This document shows, piece by piece, positions 1-5,451 of a stretch of 7,445 nucleotides of DNA (positions are counted from its first letter, which is position 1; every line of letters begins with the position of its first letter). The translations under genes were made by a program, and so were the position numbers. The notes under the pieces were generated by a model, which worked only from the letters and a program-made list of their open reading frames with translations, made no database searches and was not told the origin of the DNA. Location: positions 1-7,445 of the forward strand of contig CAMLNA010000173.1 of assembly GCA_946481025.1 (NCBI GenBank), read 5' to 3'. The stretch comes from an uncultured Rivibacter sp. (GTDB taxonomy: Bacteria > Pseudomonadota > Gammaproteobacteria > Burkholderiales > Burkholderiaceae).

Positions 1-18
1 GGCTGGGCCCTGCCTAGA

Positions 19-573
19 ATGACCGCCACCATGAGCGAGATCACCGTGTTGCTGGAGAAGTGCCAGGCGGGCGACGATGCCGCGAAGGACCGCCTGTTCA
101 CACTGCTCTACGCCGACCTCAAGCGCCTGGCCCGCAGTCATCTCGCGAAGGCCGGCCCGATCACGCTCGATCCCTCGTCCATCGTCCACGAGGCCTGGCT
201 GCGTTGCGGCGATGCCCCGTCCGGCCGCAGCCGGCGCCAGTTCTTCGCCTACGCCAGCACCGTGATGCGCAGCGTGATCGTCGACCATGTGCGCGAACGT
301 GCAGCGCAAAAGCGCGGCGGCGGCGTGGCCGAGGTGACGCTCAGCACCGCGGCCTTCGAAGAGCTGCCGAATCAACCCGACGCCGTGGCGGTTGACGAAG
401 CGCTGCGAGCCCTGGAGCGCGTCGACGAGCGCGGCCACAAGCTCGTGGAAATGCGCTACTTCGGCGGCATGACGATGGAAGAGATCGCCGAGGTGATGGA
501 CCTCTCCGTGCCCACCCTCAAGCGCGACTGGCGCCGCGCCCGCGCCTTCCTGTTCGACTACCTCAGCGCCTGA
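19..573 (+). CDS. ECF sigma factor of the Ser/Thr-kinase-linked type
   Basis: This 184-residue protein is an RNA polymerase sigma factor of the extracytoplasmic-function class, resembling the ECF subgroup encoded beside Ser/Thr kinases (ECF43-like). Sigma region 2 spans about residues 12-95. Sigma region 4 (about 125-182) ends in a helix-turn-helix with MRYFGGMTMEEIAEVM followed by SVPTLKRDWRRARAFL. The acidic DAED stretch of ordinary ECF factors is absent: the site reads LDPSSIVHEAWLR (50-62), where relatives read LxPTxLVHEAYLRL. In the kinase-linked EcfP of Vibrio, phosphorylation at this area replaces the missing negative charge, so Ser53 or Ser54 is a plausible phosphosite (inference). 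The stop overlaps the kinase start as TGATG, indicating coupled translation. Start is uncertain: the ATG at 31 (MSEITVLL) matches the usual family N-terminus, and neither ATG has a clear ribosome site. The promoter lies outside the window. Confidence 0.93.
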   Translation: MTATMSEITVLLEKCQAGDDAAKDRLFTLLYADLKRLARSHLAKAGPITLDPSSIVHEAWLRCGDAPSGRSRRQFFAYASTVMRSVIVDHVRERAAQKRGGGVAEVTLSTAAFEELPNQPDAVAVDEALRALERVDERGHKLVEMRYFGGMTMEEIAEVMDLSVPTLKRDWRRARAFLFDYLSA

Positions 574-3350
574 TGACGTCCACGGCACGATCGACCGCCG
601 CCTGGCGCGAGGTGCTGGCCCTGTTCGACCGCTGGGCTGCCGCAGATCCAGCGCGGCGCGCCGCCGAGTTGCAGCGCGCGCAGGCCGAGCACCCCGCGCT
701 CTACCCGCGCCTGTTGGCCATGATCGAGGCCGACCGCGCCGCGGAGGCGGGCAACTTTCTCGGCGAGGCCGCCGCACCCCTGCCCGCCGAGCCGCTCCAG
801 ACCGACTGGTCCGGCACCCGCCTGGGCGCCTGGGAACTGCGCGAGCCCATCGGCAGCGGAGGCATGGGTCAGGTGTGGCGCGCCACGCGCAGCGATGGCC
901 TCTACAGCGGCCGCGCCGCCGTCAAGCTGCTGCACGCCGCGCGCATGGACCCGCAGGCGCAGGCCCGCTTCGCGCACGAGGGCGAGTTCCTCGCGCGGCT
1001 CTCGCACCCGCACATCGCCCAGCTGCTCGATGCCGGCCTCACCGCCGACCGCACGCGCTACCTGGTGCTCGAGTACGTGCCCGGCGAACGTATCGACCAA
1101 TGGTGCGATGCACGCAAGCTCGGCATCGAGGCGCGCCTGCGCCTCTTCATGCAGGTGTGCGAGGCGGTGGCCTACGCGCACGCCCACCTCGTGGTGCACC
1201 GCGACCTGAAGCCGGCCAACATCCTGGTCACCGAAGACGGCCACGTGAAGCTGCTCGACTTCGGCGTGGCCAAGCTGCTGGCCGAGGGCGACACGGGCGA
1301 CGAGCTCACCGAGCTCACCCATGCCGGTCCGGCCGGGCTCACGCCGGAATACGCCGCGCCGGAGCAGATCGAAGGCCAGCCCGTCACCACGGCCACCGAC
1401 GTGTACGCGCTGGGCGTGGTGCTGTTCGGCCTGCTGAGCGGCGCACGCCCCTACGCCGGCAGCTCGCGCGGCATGGCCGCACTGGCACGCGCCATCGTCG
1501 AGGAGCCGCCGCGCAGCCTGACCGCCGCGCTGCGCGAATCGCCCGACGCCGCGCCCTCGCGCGGCAGCAGCCTGCCGGCGCTGCAGCAGGCCCTGCGCGG
1601 CGACCTGGAGACCATCGTCGCCAAGGCCTTGAAGAAGGCTCCGGCCGAGCGCTATGCGACGGTGCAGGAGCTGCGCGACGACCTGCAGCGCCACCTGGCG
1701 CACGAGCCGGTGATCGCTCGGCCCGACACCTTCGGCTACCGCACGGCCAAGTTCGTGCAGCGCAACCGCGCCCAGGTGGCCGTGGTGGCCGCGCTGATGC
1801 TCACGCTGGTGGCCGGCATCGCCGCCACCACCTGGCAGTGGCGCACCGCCCTGCAGGAGGCCGAGCGCACGCACTCGGTGGTGCAGTTGCTCACGGGCAT
1901 CTTCACCGAGCTGAACCCCGAGCACTCGGGCGCCGCCAAGGTGCCTGTGGTCGACCTGCTGCGCCGCGGCTGGAGCGAGTCGCAGAAGACGCTCCACCAC
2001 GACCCGGCGCTGCAGGCCGAAGTGGCCCAGCCGCTGGGGCTGATGCTGTCGGCCGCCGGCGACCCGGCGCAGGCCCATGCCGCCCTTTCTCTGAGCCACG
2101 CGCACCTGCGCAACGCCGGGCGCATGCGCAGCCACGACTACCTGCAGGTGACCTTCGAACTCGGCTTCGCGGCCGGGCTGCTGGGTCGCAACGACGAGGC
2201 ACGCCGGCACTACCAGGATGTCATCGACACGGCCGCCACGATGGACGCGACTGGCATGGTCGAACCCGTCCACGCGCGCACGCGCCTGGGCACGCTCGCG
2301 CTCACCGAAGGACGGCTTGACGACGCCACGCGCGAGCTGCGCCTGGCCGCAAGCCAGGCCGAGGCGCGCTTCGGACGCGGCCACCCGAGCCATCACCTGG
2401 CGCTCTCAGAGCTGGCCGAGGTGAAGAAGGAGACCGGCCACTGGGACGAGGCCAGGCAACTTTTCGCGGCCGTCTACGCCGGGCACGCCGACAAGCGCAC
2501 GCCCACCGCGGCCCGGGCCCGCTACGGCATGGCCGAGCTCGACGTGGAGCTGGGCCAGTACGCACGCGCCGAGGCGGCGATGCCCGAGCTGATCGACCTG
2601 CTCGTCGAGCTGTGGGGCGACGATGACAACTACACGGTCTATGCACGCGTGTGGCATGCCATGGCGCTGCACCACCTCGGCCGGTACGCCGAGAGCGACC
2701 GGGCGATCGCGCTGGCGATGCAATCGGCGCCCGGCAGCGGCAATCCGGCGGCCCCGCGGGTGGTGAAGTTCGTTGCCGCCCGCCAGCTGTTGCGCCGTGG
2801 CGAGGTCGACCAGGCCGAGCCGCTGCTGCGCGCTGCCCTGCGCGATGACGAGGCGGCCGGCCCCTCGGCGCGCGGACGCGCCGCGCGCACCCGCGCCTTG
2901 CTCGGTGAATGCCAGCTGCGGCGAGGCGATGCCGCCGGTGCCGTCGCCACGCTCACCCGCACCCTGGCAGAACAGCGTGCGCTGTTCGGCACCCAGCACA
3001 AGGACATGTGGCCCACGCTGATGCTGCTGGCCCTGGCGACCGATGCCGCGCACGGCGCAGCGCAGGCGGCACCGTTCTACGACGAGGCGCGTCAGGTCGC
3101 CACCGGCCGTCTGCCTGCGGGGCACCCGCAGCGGGCGCTCGCGGAGCTGCTGCTGGCCCAATCGGCCTGGCGGCAATCACCCGACGAGGCGACCCGTCGC
3201 GCGCTGACACTGGCCAGCGAGTCGTTCCGCGCTGCGTTGCCTGCGCGACCCGATCTCGGCGCCATTTCCGTCTATTCTCGAAAGCTGCTGACGCAGCCGC
3301 CTCAGCCCCGGTTGCAAGTGGCCGAGTTGTGGCCCTTGCTGATGTTCTGA
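573..3350 (+). CDS. Transmembrane Ser/Thr protein kinase with periplasmic TPR-like region
   Basis: This 925-residue membrane kinase probably senses an envelope signal and phosphorylates the partner sigma factor. Residues 11-64 form a helical N-terminus (WREVLALFDRW to NFLGE) common in ECF-linked kinases. The kinase domain runs about 84-375 and all key elements are present: glycine loop GSGGMG (94-99), Lys118 in AAVK, probable helix-C Glu136, HRDLKPAN (209-216), DFG (229-231), APE (262-264) and Asp276 in DVYALG. It should be catalytically active. One transmembrane helix spans about 401-421. The remaining 500 residues are alpha-helical, Ala/Leu-rich and TPR-like, and should lie in the periplasm. 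The start overlaps the sigma-factor stop (TGATG). The family parallels are EcfK/PknS of Xanthomonas and EcfP/PknT of Vibrio. The sensed signal and the targets cannot be read from the sequence. Confidence 0.95.
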   Translation: MTSTARSTAAWREVLALFDRWAAADPARRAAELQRAQAEHPALYPRLLAMIEADRAAEAGNFLGEAAAPLPAEPLQTDWSGTRLGAWELREPIGSGGMGQVWRATRSDGLYSGRAAVKLLHAARMDPQAQARFAHEGEFLARLSHPHIAQLLDAGLTADRTRYLVLEYVPGERIDQWCDARKLGIEARLRLFMQVCEAVAYAHAHLVVHRDLKPANILVTEDGHVKLLDFGVAKLLAEGDTGDELTELTHAGPAGLTPEYAAPEQIEGQPVTTATDVYALGVVLFGLLSGARPYAGSSRGMAALARAIVEEPPRSLTAALRESPDAAPSRGSSLPALQQALRGDLETIVAKALKKAPAERYATVQELRDDLQRHLAHEPVIARPDTFGYRTAKFVQRNRAQVAVVAALMLTLVAGIAATTWQWRTALQEAERTHSVVQLLTGIFTELNPEHSGAAKVPVVDLLRRGWSESQKTLHHDPALQAEVAQPLGLMLSAAGDPAQAHAALSLSHAHLRNAGRMRSHDYLQVTFELGFAAGLLGRNDEARRHYQDVIDTAATMDATGMVEPVHARTRLGTLALTEGRLDDATRELRLAASQAEARFGRGHPSHHLALSELAEVKKETGHWDEARQLFAAVYAGHADKRTPTAARARYGMAELDVELGQYARAEAAMPELIDLLVELWGDDDNYTVYARVWHAMALHHLGRYAESDRAIALAMQSAPGSGNPAAPRVVKFVAARQLLRRGEVDQAEPLLRAALRDDEAAGPSARGRAARTRALLGECQLRRGDAAGAVATLTRTLAEQRALFGTQHKDMWPTLMLLALATDAAHGAAQAAPFYDEARQVATGRLPAGHPQRALAELLLAQSAWRQSPDEATRRALTLASESFRAALPARPDLGAISVYSRKLLTQPPQPRLQVAELWPLLMF

Positions 3351-3373
3351 CCTGCGACCCAAGGAGAGCATGG

Positions 3374-3643
3374 ATGAAGACGACCCTTCTCAAGAGCGGC
3401 ATCGGCGCCCTGGCGGCCCTCGTGGCCTGGGCCGCGGCGCCCGCAGCAGTCGCCGCGCCCGCCGCGCCTGATGCCGCGGCATCGGCGCCCGCCAAGCCCA
3501 GACCCAAGCTCAAGCCGAAGCTGGCGGCCCCGGCCCCGGCCGGGGCGAAGGCGCCTGGCAACATCAGCAGCACCGACGGCGGCGGGGGCTCCAAGATGCC
3601 AACGCGACCCACGGACGCTGCGGCCTCGGCAGGGACCCGTTAA
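3374..3643 (+). CDS. Small exported Ala/Pro/Lys-rich protein
   Basis: This 89-residue protein has no family I recognise. It begins with a typical Sec signal peptide: MKTTLLK, then a hydrophobic Ala/Leu core, with likely cleavage after AVA at residue 27. The mature part of about 62 residues is low in complexity: an Ala/Pro stretch, a basic KPRPKLKPKL segment (41-50), then a Gly-rich tail (SSTDGGGGSK). It has no cysteine and looks disordered, so a periplasmic or wall-associated role is possible but unproven. The start is set by AAGGAG at 3361-3366, seven bases before the ATG at 3374. It lies 23 bases after the kinase stop on the same strand and is probably the third gene of that operon. It could be a ligand or accessory factor for the kinase's periplasmic region (inference). 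Confidence 0.78.
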   Translation: MKTTLLKSGIGALAALVAWAAAPAAVAAPAAPDAAASAPAKPRPKLKPKLAAPAPAGAKAPGNISSTDGGGGSKMPTRPTDAAASAGTR

Positions 3644-3664
3644 GGCACGCATCGCGCACGTTTG

Positions 3665-3690
3665 CGAGGGCCAGGGTGACCTGGCCCTCG
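3665..3690. terminator. Bidirectional hairpin terminator between convergent genes
   Basis: A perfect 11-bp stem, CGAGGGCCAGG (3665-3675) pairing with 3680-3690, encloses a GTGA loop. It begins 21 bases after the small-protein stop and lies 25 bases beyond the stop of the convergent gene ending at 3716. A further GCAC/GTGC pairing flanks it. Neither side has a long T-tract (GTGCTTTG on the + side, CAAACG on the - side), so termination strength is uncertain, but the position is right for both operons. Confidence 0.8.
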
Positions 3691-3715
3691 GTGCTTTGCG
3701 CCGTGCGCCGATGCC

Positions 3716-4174
3716 TCAGGCGCCGAAGCCCGCGTCGACGGTCGGCGAATTGACCGACACCGGTGCGCCGGAGACGGTCACGCGGGCATAGACCTCGTCC
3801 TTGCGCGGAATGCCGGGCGGCGGCGGGTCGATATTGATGCTGATGACCCCGCCATCCTCATCGAGCAGGCCGACGTCGATGGTGCGTACTTCGGAGTAGT
3901 TCACCGTTCCCGCGGCGGCCACGGCGAGCACCTTGTACGGCCGCGGCAAGAGGCTCGCGCCCGCGAACGAGTACGTGTAGAGCTCGTCGTCGAACAACGA
4001 GTCGCCGGATGGCAGCTTGTCGCCGGCGAAGTCGTCGCCGAACAGCTTGATCTCCAGGCGGTAGGTCTTGCCGACATCGCCGGCATCGAAGCTGACGCTG
4101 CCGGCAACGGTCACGTTGCGCTTGTTGTTGACGGTATTGCCCAGGGTGAGGGTGGGCGTGCTGAGCGTTGGCAT
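3716..4174 (-). CDS. Hypothetical beta-rich protein without signal peptide
   Basis: This 152-residue protein is not one I can assign to a family. It is acidic, contains no cysteine or transmembrane segment, and has the alternating hydrophobic pattern of a beta-sandwich: VTVAGSVSFD, TYRLEIKLFGDD, YKVLAVAAAGTVNYSEV and DEVYARVTVSG. A proline run (DPPPPGIPRKDE) separates the last strands. No Sec signal is visible, so it is cytoplasmic or leaves by another route. The start at 4174 is set by AGGAGA (4181-4186), six bases upstream. Its leader resembles that of the gene starting at 5282 and carries the same GATCC-N17-CGTCT element, suggesting the two units are co-regulated. The gene converges on the signalling operon and shares its terminator region. 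Confidence 0.8.
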   Translation of the reverse strand: MPTLSTPTLTLGNTVNNKRNVTVAGSVSFDAGDVGKTYRLEIKLFGDDFAGDKLPSGDSLFDDELYTYSFAGASLLPRPYKVLAVAAAGTVNYSEVRTIDVGLLDEDGGVISINIDPPPPGIPRKDEVYARVTVSGAPVSVNSPTVDAGFGA

Positions 4175-4239
4175 GAGAGGTCTCCTGAAAGCTGGTGAGG
4201 TAGACGGGATGGAGCGCCGCGAGGCGCTTCCACTGAGAC

Positions 4240-4266
4240 AGACGCAAGCTGGCGGTGCCGCGGATC
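4240..4266 (-). promoter_or_regulatory. Candidate ECF-type promoter (copy B)
   Basis: On the - strand GATCC (4262-4266) is followed after exactly 17 bases by CGTCT (4240-4244), 66 bases before the ATG at 4174. The same pair with the same spacing occurs before the gene at 5282. GTCT or CGTC-like -10 elements are typical of ECF promoters. Assignment to the sigma factor in this window is inference. Confidence 0.45.
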
Positions 4267-4277
4267 GCGCAACCGCC

Positions 4278-4293
4278 CCCCTCATGCGAGGGG
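4278..4293 (-). terminator. GC-only hairpin downstream of lipoprotein gene
   Basis: CCCCTC (4278-4283) pairs perfectly with GAGGGG (4288-4293) around an ATGC loop, 15 bases past the lipoprotein stop. No T-tract follows on the - strand, so this may be a weak terminator, or part of the leader it shares with copy A. Confidence 0.4.
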
Positions 4294-4307
4294 CGCGCGA
4301 CGCCTGC

Positions 4308-4655
4308 TCACGGCCGCGCCTGCTCGAAGGGGTCGGGCAGTTCGACCACACCTGCGCCGGCCGCGGGAGCCTGCCGGGCAAAGGCGCGCAGCTCGTCGTC
4401 GAAGGCCTGGCGGAAGGCGGCAAGCGCGTCCGAGGACGCCGGTGCGGGTGGGGTGGCCATTGGAGACTGGCACGGGGCGGTGGCCGGCGCATGCGTCGCC
4501 GGCAGTGCGGCGACCGTCGGCGCATCGGTAGACCGCACGGCCGGCGGCGATGGCACGCTGCCGGCCCCGCCACCGCCGCACGAGATCAGGCCCCACCCCA
4601 CCGCCAGCGCGAGCGTGGACGCCCGCCATGCCGCAACGGACAGGTGGTCGCGCAT
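4308..4655 (-). CDS. Small putative lipoprotein
   Basis: This 115-residue protein has a lipoprotein signal: a basic N-terminus, a hydrophobic core (LALAVGWG) and a LISC lipobox with Cys26 as the lipidation site, followed by a GGGG linker. The mature chain has a Pro/Ala/Thr-rich tether (about 31-75) and then a short amphipathic, mostly helical end (ALAAFRQAFDDELRAFARQ, 78-96) before the acidic tail VELPDPFEQ. Position +2 is Gly, so outer-membrane sorting is expected by the usual rule. The gene starts three bases after the stop of the carbohydrate-binding-like gene, with GGGAG at 4662-4666 as ribosome site, so the two form an operon. The lipoprotein may anchor or assist that partner at the cell surface (inference). 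I do not recognise a named family. Confidence 0.75.
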   Translation of the reverse strand: MRDHLSVAAWRASTLALAVGWGLISCGGGGAGSVPSPPAVRSTDAPTVAALPATHAPATAPCQSPMATPPAPASSDALAAFRQAFDDELRAFARQAPAAGAGVVELPDPFEQARP

Positions 4656-4658
4656 GGC

Positions 4659-5282
4659 TCACTCCCGGATCGGGATCTCGCGCAGCTCGGCGCGGTCCAC
4701 GAAGAAGGTGCCCCCGTTGGGCGCCTGGTTGTAGATGACCAGCATGTCGGTGTTGGCCAGTGAGTTGGTGCACACGCGAAGCTGCTCCCACTCGCCGATC
4801 TTCGAGGACCACGACACCGGGCCGCCGGTCATTCCGCGCGACTGGATGGCCACCTGGCCGCTGCGCACCATCACCCACACCGAGAACATGTACGCCTTCT
4901 TCGGGTCGAGCGCGTGGCTCTGGTAGACGCCGCCTTCGTTGCCGCCGGCCTGGAAGGCCAGCAGGCGGCTGCCGCCGGGCCCGGGTGCGCTGCCGTTCAC
5001 GAGCGTCGAGCACACGGTGGCGCCGGCGTTGCTGCTGTGCATCTGCCAGTTGGCCGCGGCGGAATCGACCGGCGAGGGGTTGCCGTTCTGCCAGCACTTG
5101 GTGGCGCCCAGCGGCACGCCGGGGGCGGGCACCTCGAAGTTGGGGTTGAGCGCGAGGTTGCCGCTCAGGAAGAGGTAGTCGGGGCAGGCGCTCGCAGCCG
5201 GTGATGCCGCCTGAGCCGAGGTGGCAAAGGCCACCGAGAGCGCAGTGGCCAGGGCCGCAGTGCGGGAAAGGATGCGTGTCAT
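4659..5282 (-). CDS. Exported protein with carbohydrate-binding-module-like beta-sandwich
   Basis: This 207-residue protein has a Sec signal peptide (MTRILSR, a hydrophobic Ala/Leu core, likely cleavage after AQA at residue 25). The mature part looks like a CBM4/9-type, galactose-binding-like jelly roll. It has the opening LALNPNFEVP (43-52), then GVYQSHALDP and YMFSVWVMVRSG in mid-domain, and finally WEQLRVCTN and the closing strand FFVDRAELREIP. Such domains bind glycans or act as adhesive modules; no catalytic domain is attached. Four cysteines (33, 63, 91, 171) could form two disulfides in the periplasm or outside the cell. The start at 5282 is set by GGAGGA (5288-5293), five bases upstream, which excludes a longer reading to 5402. 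It heads a two-gene operon with the lipoprotein. The fold assignment rests on pattern, not a search. Confidence 0.82.
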   Translation of the reverse strand: MTRILSRTAALATALSVAFATSAQAASPAASACPDYLFLSGNLALNPNFEVPAPGVPLGATKCWQNGNPSPVDSAAANWQMHSSNAGATVCSTLVNGSAPGPGGSRLLAFQAGGNEGGVYQSHALDPKKAYMFSVWVMVRSGQVAIQSRGMTGGPVSWSSKIGEWEQLRVCTNSLANTDMLVIYNQAPNGGTFFVDRAELREIPIRE

Positions 5283-5373
5283 GAGAGTCCTCCGTGCATG
5301 AAGAAAGCGATCGCGGCATCGAGGGCCGCGGCGCTGCCTGCGCCACCTCGCCATCAAGGCGGCTTGCTTGGAA

Positions 5374-5400
5374 AGACGCGAACCGGTGCGAGCCGGGATC
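5374..5400 (-). promoter_or_regulatory. Candidate ECF-type promoter (copy A)
   Basis: On the - strand GATCC (5396-5400), a 17-base spacer and CGTCT (5374-5378) precede the exported-protein gene, predicting an untranslated leader of about 85 bases. GAGGGGGGCG lies just upstream here and in copy B. Both leaders also share CACCG in the spacer and, near the start codon, GCTTTC followed by a GGAG ribosome site and CTCATG. Confidence 0.45.
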
Positions 5401-5403
5401 ACG

Positions 5404-5422
5404 CCCCCCTCGTTGTGGGGGG
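5404..5422 (-). terminator. G/C hairpin downstream of the YopJ-like gene
   Basis: Six C (5404-5409) face six G (5417-5422) across a seven-base loop, 29 bases beyond the stop of the tandem YopJ-like gene. No T-tract follows on the - strand. It is in the right place for a terminator but may equally be part of the leader element shared with copy B. Confidence 0.4.
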
Positions 5423-5451
5423 CCTCTCCCGAGCTGCCGGCGCTGGCGATC

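Noticed and set aside
558..2396. Long open frame (612 codons) on the - strand opposite the kinase gene
   Set aside because: It lies antisense to a kinase with every catalytic motif intact. Its translation is a His/Gln/Arg/Gly-rich shadow typical of GC-rich coding DNA read in reverse.
3370..3471. ATG at 3370 as start of a separate short gene
   Set aside because: It is in another frame, stops after about 33 codons and shows no signal. The ATG at 3374 has proper spacing and leads into a clear signal peptide.
5283..5402. Upstream extension of the carbohydrate-binding-like gene to 5402
   Set aside because: The added 40 residues are charged, would bury the signal peptide internally, and overlap the candidate promoter. 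GGAGGA is placed for the ATG at 5282.
5283..5411. Search for a PIP box before the exported-protein gene (TTCGC present at about 5376-5380)
   Set aside because: The second half-site 15 bases downstream reads CCGCC, not TTCG, so Hrp control of this unit is not supported.
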